Source: Denitrobaculum tricleocarpae | GTDB lineage: Bacteria; Pseudomonadota; Alphaproteobacteria; Kiloniellales; Kiloniellaceae | Assembly (NCBI RefSeq): GCF_007004665.1 | Contig: NZ_ML660055.1 | Location: 372,001 to 436,000 of the forward strand | Length of the DNA: 64,000 nucleotides | Reading direction: 5' to 3' | Part shown: positions 47,581 through 56,137 of the stretch, piece by piece | How the letters are laid out: each line of letters starts with the position of its first letter | How positions within the stretch are numbered: the stretch's first letter is position 1 | Notes under the pieces: model-generated | What the model saw: the letters and a program-made list of their open reading frames with translations, nothing else | Databases searched by the model: none | Told to the model about the DNA's origin: nothing | Made by a program: the position numbers and the translations under genes

Positions 47581-47609
47581 AAATGGTCCAACTTCGCCGC
47601 GCGTTCAAG
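47581..47609 (-). promoter_or_regulatory. Possible sigma-32-type promoter of hslVU
   Basis: On the minus strand CTTGAA (47604-47609) and GACCATTT (47581-47588) match the heat-shock pattern CTTGAAA-N11-16-CCCCATNT with three mismatches and 14-base spacing (counting a seventh -35 base). Transcription would begin only a few bases before ATG 47572, so the mRNA would be nearly leaderless. Confidence 0.35.
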
Positions 47610-47892
47610 AAGAAGCTGAAAGATTCGCGTCTATGGCGAATGCCGGCGCTGGAAAACACGTCGATGGGTTATGCAATCGACGGCGCCAGGGCCTTTTGCT
47701 GCCTGCCCTGTGGCAAATGTCTGGCTTTTTGTCTTGGATTTCCGCTGTTCTTTATTGGCGGCGAGGGCGGCTTCCTGATAAAAGAGCCCGGCTTCCGGCC
47801 TGATTGTGCGCCCGTTCGGCCGCAACCTGACCAGGAAGCCAGGAAGGCGTATGCCAGATACGCAACAAAGCACCCGATGGAAGGACAAGCCG
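47610..47892. other. Divergent intergenic region hslV / hisB
   Basis: About 320 bp from the hslV start to the hisB start. Apart from the possible heat-shock promoter next to hslV and AAGGA (47881-47885) before hisB, no operator, attenuator or leader-peptide structure for the his genes was recognised. Confidence 0.45.
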
Positions 47893-48480
47893 ATGCGCCA
47901 AGCGAGCGTCGAGCGAAACACGCAGGAAACCCAGATTTCCGCCACAATCAATCTTGATGGCAGTGGCGTATACGATATCGAGACCGGCATCGGGTTTCTT
48001 GATCATATGCTTGAACAGCTCTCGCGCCATAGCCTGATCGACATCACGCTGCGGGCGAAGGGCGACCTGCACATCGACTTCCATCACACGACCGAAGACA
48101 CCGGAATCGCACTTGGACAGGCCTTTTCAAAGGCTCTGGGCGACCGAAAAGGTATCTGGCGTTATGGATCGGCGCTGATTCCGATGGATGAAACCCTGAC
48201 CCGGGTCGCGCTCGATGCCTCGAACCGCCCTTATCTGATCTGGAAGGTCGATTTCAGCCGCGACAAGCTGGGTGAAATGGATACGGAGCTCTTTAAAGAG
48301 TGGTTTCAGGCTTTTGCGCAAAATGCAGGTCTGACGCTGCACGTGGAGAATCTCTACGGCACGAACAACCACCATATCGTCGAATCGAGTTACAAAGCCC
48401 TGGCCCGTGCGCTTCGCGAGGCGATTGCAATCGACCCACGCAAGGCCGATGCGGTTCCGTCCACCAAGGGCAGCCTCTAA
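47893..48480 (+). CDS. hisB: Imidazoleglycerol-phosphate dehydratase
   Basis: About 195 residues from ATG 47893 (AAGGA 8 bases upstream), giving the usual start [16 protein letters not shown]; earlier in-frame ATGs at 47806 and 47851 add atypical sequence. Manganese-binding motifs [26 protein letters not shown] and the second HH in [19 protein letters not shown]. Dehydrates imidazole-glycerol phosphate in histidine synthesis. Monofunctional, without the phosphatase domain of the E. coli protein. Confidence 0.96.
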   Translation: MRQASVERNTQETQISATINLDGSGVYDIETGIGFLDHMLEQLSRHSLIDITLRAKGDLHIDFHHTTEDTGIALGQAFSKALGDRKGIWRYGSALIPMDETLTRVALDASNRPYLIWKVDFSRDKLGEMDTELFKEWFQAFAQNAGLTLHVENLYGTNNHHIVESSYKALARALREAIAIDPRKADAVPSTKGSL

Positions 48481-48619
48481 ATAAGGGCAGTCTCTAGATC
48501 ACGGCTCTTTTGGCGCATCAAGCGTCTGTTTACCGCGCAGCCGTATTTTCCGGGCGTTCAGTCTGCCGAAAGCTTCGGCCTATTGGAGCCAGCCTTTTCT
48601 TTGGGAGAGTTATTCGATC

Positions 48620-49264
48620 ATGACCGTTGCCCTCATCGATTACGGCTCGGGCAATTTGCACTCTGCGGCAAAGGCCTTGGAGCGCGCGGCCTTCGAGGCT
48701 GGTCTTTCCGCCCGAATCACCGTGACCTCGGACCCGGAAGTCGTGCGCCTCGCCGACCGGATCGTGCTTCCTGGTGTCGGGGCGTTCGCCGATTGCCGCA
48801 AAGGCCTGGGGGCGCTTCCGGGGATGGTGGATACTCTGGAAGAGCGGGTCATTCGCGCCGCACGGCCTTTCCTGGGCATCTGCGTCGGAATGCAGCTGAT
48901 GGCGAGCGTTGGGCGCGAGCACGGAGATTGCGAAGGTCTTGGCTGGATTCCGGGCGAAGTCGTTGCGATGACGCCCACAGACACCGCACTCAAGGTGCCT
49001 CACATGGGCTGGAACCAACTTGAATTTACCGGCCGGAAGCATCCTGTGCTGGCGGGAATGGGGCAACATCCCCATGTGTACTTCGTTCATAGTTACCATC
49101 TGGTACCCAACGCGCAGGATCAGGTGCTCGCGACCGTTGACTACGGCGGGCGCGTGACGGCTGTGGTTGGTCGCGACAATCTGGTCGGTACCCAGTTTCA
49201 TCCCGAAAAAAGCCAGACAGCCGGTTTACAGCTGCTGGGAAACTTTTTGAAATGGACCCCATAA
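48620..49264 (+). CDS. hisH: Imidazole glycerol phosphate synthase glutaminase subunit
   Basis: 214 residues. Class I glutamine amidotransferase that supplies NH3 to HisF. Nucleophile Cys88 in [11 protein letters not shown], and the His-Glu pair in TQFHPEKSQ near the end; [12 protein letters not shown] and PGVGAF loops conserved. Its stop codon overlaps the GNAT start by one base (TAATG). The partner hisF is three genes downstream. Confidence 0.96.
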   Translation: MTVALIDYGSGNLHSAAKALERAAFEAGLSARITVTSDPEVVRLADRIVLPGVGAFADCRKGLGALPGMVDTLEERVIRAARPFLGICVGMQLMASVGREHGDCEGLGWIPGEVVAMTPTDTALKVPHMGWNQLEFTGRKHPVLAGMGQHPHVYFVHSYHLVPNAQDQVLATVDYGGRVTAVVGRDNLVGTQFHPEKSQTAGLQLLGNFLKWTP

Positions 49265-49833
49265 TGTCAGTGTCCGGTGTCAATTCCCAAACGAATAAAG
49301 GGCGCCCGCCAAGCGTCGTGGTTGATCGTCTCGAAGGCTTTGAGGGCCCCGATATGCACGATCTCTGCGATGCGGCGGAGGCTGCAATTCTGGATGGCGG
49401 TGGCTTTGGATGGCTGACGCCGCCTCCCCGTCATGTCATGGAGACCTATTGGCGCGGTGTTCTGCTGGTTCCCGAGCGGCAGCTTTTCGTCGCCCGCCTG
49501 GATGGGACCATTGCCGGGTCAGCTCAACTTGTCCGCCCGCCCCGCAACAATGAAGCGCAGGGTTTTGGGGGACAACTGACGACCTTCTTCCTTGCGCCCT
49601 GGGCACGCGGGCACGGTTTGGCGCGCATGATGGTCGAACGGACCGAGACGGCGGCGCGGGACAGCGGGCTGAAGGTCCTGAACCTTGATGTGCGGGCAAC
49701 TCAGGACCGGGCCATTCAGATTTACGACCAGCTTGGTTTCCGCCGTTGGGGCGAGCATCCCCAATACGCGCAGGTCGATGGCGAGTGGGTCACCGGTTAC
49801 TTTTACACCAAGGACCTGACGGGCAATCTGTAA
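49264..49833 (+). CDS. GNAT-family N-acetyltransferase in the his operon
   Basis: About 189 residues from ATG 49264 (TAATG overlap with hisH); an ATG 12 bp earlier is also possible. GNAT acetyl-CoA fold: beta strand TFFLAPWARGHGLARMMVERTETAARDSGLKVLNLDVRATQDRAI; the pyrophosphate loop RGHGLA fits the R/Q-x-x-G-x-A pattern. C-terminal IQIYDQLGFRRWG. Acceptor unknown. Its presence between hisH and hisA suggests co-expression with histidine synthesis, but a direct role there is not established. Confidence 0.9.
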   Translation: MSVSGVNSQTNKGRPPSVVVDRLEGFEGPDMHDLCDAAEAAILDGGGFGWLTPPPRHVMETYWRGVLLVPERQLFVARLDGTIAGSAQLVRPPRNNEAQGFGGQLTTFFLAPWARGHGLARMMVERTETAARDSGLKVLNLDVRATQDRAIQIYDQLGFRRWGEHPQYAQVDGEWVTGYFYTKDLTGNL

Positions 49834-49938
49834 GCTTCCAACCGAAGCAGTCAGCCCGCCGAGCGATGCGAGGGCGCGCTGTTTGGAACCCCTACGGACC
49901 CCAGAGACCCCACGGATCTAAGAGAAAAGCGCGAGACT

Positions 49939-50685
49939 ATGATCATATTTCCGGCGATTGATTTGAAGGACGGCGCAGCTGTCCGTTTGCGCCAAGGCGA
50001 AATGGATACTGCAACCGTTTTCAACAGTGATCCTGCCGACCAGGCACGCCTGTTTCACGCCGCAGGCTTCGAATGGCTTCATGTCGTGGATTTGAACGGT
50101 GCGTTTGAGGGACATCCGGTCAATCGCGAGACTGTCGCCGCGATCGTCGCCTCGGTTGACCTCAAAATCCAGCTCGGGGGCGGTATTCGCGACCTGAAGA
50201 CGATCGAAAACTGGTTATCCGCTGGAATTGAGCGGGTCATCCTTGGGACAGCTGCGGTGAAAGACCCCGAGCTCGTCAAGGAAGCTTGCCGGAACTTCCC
50301 GGGCAAAGTGGTGGTTGGCATAGATGCGCGTGGACGCCACGTTGCGGTCGAGGGCTGGGCCGAGGTGAGCGAGATGGAGGCTACGGACCTGGCCCGCGGT
50401 TTCGAGGATGCCGGAGTGGCCGCGATCATTTACACGGATATCGACCGGGACGGACTGCTGCAGGGCGCCAATGTTCCGGCGACGGCGGCCCTGGCCGAAG
50501 CGATCTCCATACCCGTAATCGCCTCCGGTGGGGTCGCGTCGCTTGACGATATCGCGGCCCTGAAAGCGGTCGAGGAGAGTGGCATCGAGGGCGTTATCTG
50601 TGGCCGCGCGCTGTATGACGGCCGGGTCAATCCGGCGGCGGCGCTGGCCTTGAGCGCCATACCAAGCGGCACAGCGGCGGGCTGA
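49939..50685 (+). CDS. hisA: Phosphoribosylformimino-5-aminoimidazole carboxamide ribotide isomerase
   Basis: 248 residues. TIM-barrel isomerase converting ProFAR to PRFAR. Catalytic Asp8 in FPAIDLKDG, the second Asp in [12 protein letters not shown] near 170, and phosphate loops LGGGIRD and [10 protein letters not shown]. Ancient internal duplication shared with hisF. 105 bp after the GNAT gene; hisF follows 10 bp later. Confidence 0.97.
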   Translation: MIIFPAIDLKDGAAVRLRQGEMDTATVFNSDPADQARLFHAAGFEWLHVVDLNGAFEGHPVNRETVAAIVASVDLKIQLGGGIRDLKTIENWLSAGIERVILGTAAVKDPELVKEACRNFPGKVVVGIDARGRHVAVEGWAEVSEMEATDLARGFEDAGVAAIIYTDIDRDGLLQGANVPATAALAEAISIPVIASGGVASLDDIAALKAVEESGIEGVICGRALYDGRVNPAAALALSAIPSGTAAG

Positions 50686-50695
50686 GGGAAAGCTT

Positions 50696-51466
50696 ATGTT
50701 GAAAGCGCGCGTCATCCCCTGCCTTGACGTAAAAGACGGCCGGGTGGTCAAAGGGGTGAATTTCGTCGGCCTGCGTGATGCCGGCGACCCGGTTGAACAG
50801 GCGCGGGTATACGATGCCGCTGGCGCCGACGAACTCTGTTTTCTGGACATCACTGCCAGTCACGAGAAGCGTGATACCATGCTCGATGTGGTATCGCGCA
50901 CCGCTGAAGCCTGTTTCATGCCGCTGACCGTTGGTGGAGGTGTCCGGGAAATAGAGGATATCCGCCGGCTTCTGCTGGCGGGGTCGGACAAGGTTTCGAT
51001 CAATACCGCGGCGGTGCACAATCCCGATTTCGTGCGTGAAGCTGCGGAAAAGTTCGGGTCCCAGTGCGTGGTTGTTGCGGTTGATGCAAAGCAGGTCTCC
51101 GAGGCGCGTTTCGAGATTTTCACTCATGGGGGCCGGGAAGCAACCGGGATTGACGCGGTTGCCTGGTCACAGCGGATGGCCGAATACGGCGCTGGCGAGA
51201 TCCTTCTGACGTCCATGGACCGTGACGGCACCAAACAGGGCTACAACATCGCCTTGACGCGCGCTGTGGCTGACGCCGTGCCGGTTCCGGTGATTGCCTC
51301 CGGCGGTGTCGGGACACTGGACCATTTAAGCGCCGGTGTACGGGATGGTCACGCGAGTGCCGTTCTGGCCGCTTCAATATTTCACTTTGGTGAATTCTCG
51401 ATCGCAGAAGCCAAAGCCTATATGGAAAAGGACGGTATTCCGGTACGCTTATCCGACGGGCTGTAG
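50696..51466 (+). CDS. hisF: Imidazole glycerol phosphate synthase cyclase subunit
   Basis: 256 residues. TIM barrel that uses HisH-derived ammonia to make imidazole-glycerol phosphate and AICAR. Catalytic Asp11 ([15 protein letters not shown]) and the later Asp in [14 protein letters not shown]; phosphate loops VGGGVRE and [11 protein letters not shown]; closing C-terminal GIPVRL. Directly after hisA. Confidence 0.97.
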   Translation: MLKARVIPCLDVKDGRVVKGVNFVGLRDAGDPVEQARVYDAAGADELCFLDITASHEKRDTMLDVVSRTAEACFMPLTVGGGVREIEDIRRLLLAGSDKVSINTAAVHNPDFVREAAEKFGSQCVVVAVDAKQVSEARFEIFTHGGREATGIDAVAWSQRMAEYGAGEILLTSMDRDGTKQGYNIALTRAVADAVPVPVIASGGVGTLDHLSAGVRDGHASAVLAASIFHFGEFSIAEAKAYMEKDGIPVRLSDGL

Positions 51467-51652
51467 CTTCAGGTCGTATCGTCGGCCCTTGCCGCGCATA
51501 TTTTGAAAACGGTTGCAATTCGCGGAGCCGCGGTCTAGCTAGCCCGGGTTACTTCTATCCGGCGGCATTTTTGCGGTCATGAAAGTGCGCGTTCCGTCCG
51601 ATGAGCACGGGCACATTGACGCGGTTTGCAGAGAGCAGATGAGAGATAAAAG

Positions 51653-52000
51653 ATGACTGACCTTGAACTGGACGGGCGCGTTTTGGACCACCTTTTTGAG
51701 GTCATCGAGAGCCGCCGGGACGATGATCCGGAGACATCCCACACCGCGAAGCTTTTCAATAAGGGCGTTCTCAAAATTGCCCAGAAAGTCGGTGAAGAGG
51801 CGACGGAGACGGTAATCGAGGGGGTCGCCGGCAGCCGCGAGCAATTGGCTGATGAGTCTGCCGATCTTCTCTATCATCTCCTGGTTCTCTGGGCGTCCAG
51901 GGGACTGACGCCCAACGACATCTGGCGGCAGCTCGAAGGACGCAAGGGGATTTCGGGCATCGCGGAAAAAGCGGCGCGCGGTGTTGCCTTGGAGGGTTGA
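51653..52000 (+). CDS. hisE: Phosphoribosyl-ATP pyrophosphatase
   Basis: 115 residues, all-alpha MazG-like NTP pyrophosphohydrolase for step two of histidine synthesis. Metal-binding EEATETVIEG and ESADLLYHLLVLW, N-terminal SHTAKLFNKGVLKIAQKVGEEATE. Monofunctional (no HisI fusion). 186 bp after hisF. A weak GGAGG/CCTCC hairpin overlaps its stop. Confidence 0.95.
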   Translation: MTDLELDGRVLDHLFEVIESRRDDDPETSHTAKLFNKGVLKIAQKVGEEATETVIEGVAGSREQLADESADLLYHLLVLWASRGLTPNDIWRQLEGRKGISGIAEKAARGVALEG

Positions 52001-52092
52001 TCCTCCTTGTTTAAAATGTTGTAGACTGAAGCCACTTGCTGGCACACCCAGCCGCTGCGGCGCACTGATAAGCGAAGAAAACCGGGATAAAC

Positions 52093-52461
52093 ATGGCCTA
52101 CGACGACAGTAACATCTTTGCGAAGATTCTGCGCGGCGAGATTCCCTGCGACAAAGTCTATGAAGATGAATACGCCCTGGCGTTCAGGGACATCAACCCG
52201 CAGACCCCGACTCATGTGCTGGTGATCCCAAAAGGCGCCTACGTATCCTTCGATGACTTTTCTGAGCAGGCCTCCGGTGAGGAAATCGTTGGATTTGTGC
52301 GGGCTGCCGGGAAAGTTGCGCGGGATCTGGGCCTGGTCGCGCCGGGCTATCGGGCTCTCGCGAACCACGGGGCCGACGCGCATCAGGAGGTGCCTCATTT
52401 TCACCTGCACCTCTTCGGCGGCAAGGATCTCGGCCGCATGATCAAACCCTCGGAAAAGTAA
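52093..52461 (+). CDS. hinT: HIT-family purine nucleoside phosphoramidase (HinT-like)
   Basis: 122 residues. Histidine-triad hydrolase of AMP-lysine or phosphoramidates. FAKILRGEIPCDKVYEDEYALAFRDINPQTPTHVLVIPK at the N-terminus and the triad HQEVPHFHLHLFGGKDLG near 104-115. Located at the end of the his cluster, a common alphaproteobacterial position. Confidence 0.95.
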   Translation: MAYDDSNIFAKILRGEIPCDKVYEDEYALAFRDINPQTPTHVLVIPKGAYVSFDDFSEQASGEEIVGFVRAAGKVARDLGLVAPGYRALANHGADAHQEVPHFHLHLFGGKDLGRMIKPSEK

Positions 52462-52624
52462 GCACCGCCTTCTATCCGCTTTTCCGCGGCGCAGTCGGCA
52501 GATCTGTTAACCTGTCCGGGCAAGGTCTATTATTTTTAACATCTTATGTTTAGGCTCGTCCGTCCGGCAGGAAACTGGCTGCTGCCGGCCGGGATGACAG
52601 AACAACTCTGAGGGGGAGAGCAAG

Positions 52625-52888
52625 ATGGACAGACTGCAAGCGATCGCTGAAGAGGCAACGCAAGGCATCAATGCGCTTCTTGAAACACCCTTGACGCCGG
52701 ATCAGACCAAAAGTGTCGAGAGGATCGTGGAGCGGGCTGTGATCAAGGCCCTGCTTGAGGGGCAACACCGTGCCGTCGATGCCGCTCTGCAAACGCCGGA
52801 AGCCGACCAGGATGTCGCGCATAAAATCGCGACAGCGATCCGGCAAAAGAACGATGCTTTGATCGCCAATCTTTCGAGCCTACGCTAA
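52625..52888 (+). CDS. Unknown 87-residue helical protein
   Basis: 87 residues, preceded by GGGGGAG 8-14 bases before the ATG, a strong ribosome-binding site. Predicted all-alpha, soluble and amphipathic: AIAEEATQGINALLETPLTP, SVERIVERAVIKALLEGQ, HKIATAIRQKNDALIANLSSLR. No known domain, signal peptide or catalytic motif. It stands alone between hinT and the next small gene. Codon use resembles the surrounding genes, so it is likely real. Function unknown. Confidence 0.7.
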   Translation: MDRLQAIAEEATQGINALLETPLTPDQTKSVERIVERAVIKALLEGQHRAVDAALQTPEADQDVAHKIATAIRQKNDALIANLSSLR

Positions 52889-53216
52889 GTTTGGATGGCA
52901 TTGCCGCCGGCGATATGTCGTGCTTGTTAAGCTGATCAAACAATAAGACGTTAATCCGGTCTAGAGGCCGGGTCAGCGGACATCAGAGGATTGTTTCATG
53001 ATAGCAATGTGCACTGCAACATCTCTCGCGAGCAGGCGGTCGGTGGAGGGTTGTCGCTTCGATTGTCCAAACATGAATACAATTAAATCAATGAAATGAC
53101 CTGCAGCTGACGCATGGCTTCGTTGCATTTTCTGATATTTATGAAGCGGCAGGAGATCTCTATATTTTGTGCATCGCAGCAAATCACAAGCGCGCTGCGT
53201 TCATGGAGATCACATT
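52889..53216. other. Intergenic region, no recognised element
   Basis: 328 bp. AT-rich tracts near 53085-53100 and TATATT at 53160-53165 may belong to the promoter of the following small gene, but no clear -35/-10 pair was placed. No hairpin terminator seen after the 87-residue protein gene. Confidence 0.4.
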
Positions 53217-53393
53217 ATGAAAAAGCTCTTCCCCGCCGTCGTAAGTCGTTTGCTCGCCGCTATGTCGTTCTTTGAGAATGTCGGCGCAGCGACGCGCATT
53301 TCGAACGACATCGTGCGCGGTCGTCGCCCCCAGGATTTTGATATGCAGGCCTTGGGTATTTCGGATGCCTACAAGGCGTACCGCGCCGTTTAA
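53217..53393 (+). CDS. Unknown 58-residue basic protein
   Basis: 58 residues from ATG 53217, with GGAG about ten bases upstream; the longer frame from 53169 is less likely. The pattern VGAATRISNDIVRGRRPQDFDMQALGI recalls a family of tiny alphaproteobacterial proteins (roughly: aliphatic helix, Arg-rich GRRP turn, then an LxxLGI motif), reminiscent of DUF1127-like small regulators, but I cannot assign a family. Convergent with yifB, 15 bp apart. Confidence 0.6.
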   Translation: MKKLFPAVVSRLLAAMSFFENVGAATRISNDIVRGRRPQDFDMQALGISDAYKAYRAV

Positions 53394-53408
53394 CACCTGC
53401 CTTTCTCA

Positions 53409-54935
53409 TCACAGTTCCCTGCCTGGCGGGAGCCGCCGGTAAGAGAGAGCTTCCGCAATATGCGGCCGCCGCAGCTCCGCGCTGCCATCAAGGTCAGCAA
53501 GCGTTCGCGCGACACGTAATACACGATGATACCCCCGGCCCGTGAGTCTTAGCCGCTCAGCTGCCTGGAGCAAAAGCTGTTGCCCTTCGGAATCTGGCGT
53601 GGCGACTTCTTCCAGGAGCTTGCCGTCAACCTCGGCATTGCTTCGGGGTCTTTTTTCCTCGTGTTGGCCGGCATAACGCTCCCGTTGAGTGCGGCGCGCT
53701 CCGGCAACACGCTGAGCCACTGCTTCTGATCCTTCGCTGGGCGGTGGCAGGCTCAGATCCTGCATCTTCACGGCCGGCACATCCATATAGATGTCCATGC
53801 GGTCGTAGAGGGGCCCTGAGATTTTCGCCTGATAGTCTGCCGCGCAACGCGGTGTGCGGCCGCAGGCGGCCGAAGGATCGCCGAAATACCCGCAGCGGCA
53901 GGGGTTCATCGCTGCAACCAACTGCACGCGGGCAGGATAGGTCACGTGGGCATTTGCACGCGCAATGGCGACACGACCGGTTTCGAGAGGTTGACGCAGA
54001 GCCTCGAGCGTTGCCCGACCGAATTCCGGGAGTTCGTCCAGGAACAGCACGCCCAGATGGGCCAGAGAGATTTCACCTGGTTTGGCCTTCAACCCGCCCC
54101 CGGCCAGTGCAGGTAGGGACGCAGAGTGGTGCGGATCCCGGAATGGCCGTCTGCGCAACAGCTCTCCGCCTTCCAGTGTCCCTGCGACCGAGTGGATCAG
54201 GCTTATCTCCAGCGCTTCTGCCGGCTCCAACGGCGGCAGGATACCTGGCAGCCGCTGTACCAGCATCGATTTCCCGGCGCCTGGCGGTCCCACCATCAAG
54301 AGGTTATGGCCGCCCGCCGCGGCGACTTCCAATGCACGTTTCGCCGCGTTTTGGCCCTTGATGTCCCGCAGATCCAAGTCCTGGTTGTCTGAGCTGTTGA
54401 TGGCGGGTTCAGGGGCGCTCAGCACCTGGGCGCCCTTGAAGTGGTTGATCAAACTCAAAAGGCTTTGCGGCGCCAAGATTTCAATAGCTTCCGCCCAGGC
54501 CGCCTCTCCCCCCTGTTCTTGCGGACAAATCAAGCCCAGTGAGCGCGCGGACGCGTCGAGCGCGGCTGCCAGAACGCCGCTTACGGGCATAATACGTCCG
54601 TCCAGCGCCAACTCGCCCAGGACGGAGTATTCCAGCATCTCGTCGCCCGGCAATACGTTCATGGCAACCAGAAGTCCCAGTGCGATTGGTAAATCGAAAT
54701 GACTGCCTTCCTTGGAAAGGTCCGCAGGGGCCAGATTCACGACAATGCGCTTAGGCGGCAAAGACAGTCCCATGGCTGTCAGGGCGGCCCGCACGCGATC
54801 GCGGCTCTCGGCGACGGCCTTGTCGGGAAGTCCGACAACTGAGAAAGCCGGTAAGCCCGAGGCCATCTGGACTTGCACGTCGACCTTGACCACGTCGACT
54901 CCCGCAAAGGCGACGGTATTTATTCTTGCGACCAT
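53409..54935 (-). CDS. yifB: YifB family Mg-chelatase-like AAA ATPase
   Basis: 508 residues from ATG 54935, the family start MVARINTVAFAGVDVVKVDV; the frame runs open upstream to 55286 without family character. N-terminal Lon-S16-like domain (GLPDKAVAESRDRVRAAL...GSHFDLPIALGLL), then AAA with Walker A GPPGAGKS, Walker B LFLDELPEF and sensor MNPCRCGYFGD. Relative of ComM, a helicase aiding branch migration in natural transformation. Upstream of gshB-yraN-rsmI in related genomes; here separated by accessory genes. Confidence 0.93.
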   Translation of the reverse strand: MVARINTVAFAGVDVVKVDVQVQMASGLPAFSVVGLPDKAVAESRDRVRAALTAMGLSLPPKRIVVNLAPADLSKEGSHFDLPIALGLLVAMNVLPGDEMLEYSVLGELALDGRIMPVSGVLAAALDASARSLGLICPQEQGGEAAWAEAIEILAPQSLLSLINHFKGAQVLSAPEPAINSSDNQDLDLRDIKGQNAAKRALEVAAAGGHNLLMVGPPGAGKSMLVQRLPGILPPLEPAEALEISLIHSVAGTLEGGELLRRRPFRDPHHSASLPALAGGGLKAKPGEISLAHLGVLFLDELPEFGRATLEALRQPLETGRVAIARANAHVTYPARVQLVAAMNPCRCGYFGDPSAACGRTPRCAADYQAKISGPLYDRMDIYMDVPAVKMQDLSLPPPSEGSEAVAQRVAGARRTQRERYAGQHEEKRPRSNAEVDGKLLEEVATPDSEGQQLLLQAAERLRLTGRGYHRVLRVARTLADLDGSAELRRPHIAEALSYRRLPPGREL

Positions 54936-55307
54936 GGAACGCCGTTTCACACGTGAAAGTAGTCTCCCGGGTATCGCAGTCCGGTGTCTGCTTGTCAAAC
55001 GTACGTATGAATTTAGCAGACGTACAGAAGTGAAGCTGGCGAAGTTCATTGATCGGAAGCTGTTTCGCCAGGCGTGGAATCGCTCTCGACTTGCAGGGCG
55101 ACCCTCTCGCACCGCCTTGAAAGGCGAAGTCCGGTTAACAGACTCGCACTGCATAGCACTGCGCGAAAAGAGCCCGAAATCCTGTTGGACGGCTGAATCG
55201 AAAATACGTGCGTTTCCGCATCTGCAATTGTATTGCATAGAGACGGCGATTTTCGCGGCATCACAAAAGAACTGGTAAAAAACCAACTAGGCGGTTATTT
55301 AACGGCT
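54936..55307. other. Divergent intergenic region yifB / tetR with one TetR-type operator
   Basis: About 370 bp. Next to yifB lies TTTCACACGTGAAA, which resembles but is not parS. The operator-like palindrome at 55281-55296 is 11 bp before the TetR start codon. No other element recognised. Confidence 0.5.
55281..55296. promoter_or_regulatory. TetR-type operator upstream of the regulator
   Basis: AACCAACTAGGCGGTT, an imperfect palindrome (AACC-N8-GGTT), flanked by A-rich and TTATT sequence. It matches the copy at 55965-55980 in 14 of 16 bases. Confidence 0.65.
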
Positions 55308-55907
55308 ATGGAATCCCGAAAAGAACAGACGCACCGGCGCATCGTAGAAGCGGCTGCCGAACTCTTCGAACTGCAAAGCTACCAGGCTGTGAACGTCAAT
55401 CAGATCTGCGAGCGCGCAAAAGTTAATAAAGCGACACTCTACCAGCACTACGGATCGAAGGAGGCTTTGGCGGTCGCGACGATCGAACATCATTTCGAAC
55501 GCCAGAAAGCTGAATACTACGAGGCCGCAATGGCGGCCGCACCGAATCCCATCGATCGGTTGAGCGGTATTTACCAGCGGGTCTATCAACAGCATTTGGC
55601 CCGCAGCGACCGGGGCGAAAGCTGTATCGGGTGTCCATTTGTCAACATTTTGAGTGAGATGGCAGTCGACTCCCCAGCCATCCGGGACGCGGTCAACTCC
55701 GTGTTCGAGCGCTTGAAACCTTACTACAGCCTGATCGCACGTGATGCAAAGGTCATCGGCTATGCCAATCGCGAACTCGATGGCGATGTGGTGTCGTCCG
55801 CCCTCATCTCGATCATGAACGGTGCGTTGGTGTCGGCCAAGTCGGAGAACCGTCCGGAGACGATTCTCGAGAGTCTGGAAACGGCAAAGCTCATTCTGAG
55901 GGGATAA
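55308..55907 (+). CDS. TetR/AcrR family transcriptional regulator
   Basis: About 199 residues from ATG 55308. N-terminal HTH: RRIVEAAAELFELQSYQAVNVNQICERAKVNKATLYQHYGSKEALAVATIEHHF, a textbook TetR DNA-binding domain. The C-terminal ligand domain contains SCIGCPFVNILSEMA (two Cys), similar to regulators sensing electrophiles or biocides. Near-identical palindromes lie directly before and 58 bp after the gene, fitting autoregulation. No obvious target gene follows; the next gene is on the opposite strand. Confidence 0.93.
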   Translation: MESRKEQTHRRIVEAAAELFELQSYQAVNVNQICERAKVNKATLYQHYGSKEALAVATIEHHFERQKAEYYEAAMAAAPNPIDRLSGIYQRVYQQHLARSDRGESCIGCPFVNILSEMAVDSPAIRDAVNSVFERLKPYYSLIARDAKVIGYANRELDGDVVSSALISIMNGALVSAKSENRPETILESLETAKLILRG

Positions 55908-55964
55908 GGAGCCAGACGAGGCCGCAGACAAAGTGAATTAACCAAGAGGCCGGATAAGGTTAAA

Positions 55965-55980
55965 AACCAACCAGTCGGTT
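55965..55980. promoter_or_regulatory. Second TetR-type operator, without an evident gene behind it
   Basis: AACCAACCAGTCGGTT, followed by ATTATG. It is closer to a perfect palindrome than the upstream copy. A 104-codon plus-strand frame from ATG 55984 follows but lacks a ribosome-binding site and runs antisense into the PEP-CTERM gene. Confidence 0.65.
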
Positions 55981-56137
55981 ATTATGCTTACATACAGCTT
56001 AAAAGAGAGAATTACAGCCCTTCATGTGACGTGGCCAGATGAAGGGCTGCTGCAGTTGCCGGAAGTTCAGATGGCGGCTCGCGGCTCTCGCATGTCCAGC
56101 GCGGTTAAGCAGTGCCAGCTGCCATCCTTTGTTGTCT

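Noticed and set aside
51991-52006. GGAGG/CCTCC hairpin at the hisE stop as a terminator
   Set aside because: Stem of only 5 bp with a weak T-run; hinT follows closely and is probably co-transcribed.
54946-54961. TTTCACACGTGAAA as a further parS
   Set aside because: Two extra bases break the parS symmetry; only the half-sites resemble it.
54936-55286. 117-residue N-terminal extension of YifB
   Set aside because: The family begins at MVARINTVAFAG; the upstream part is Arg/Ser-rich without conservation signs.
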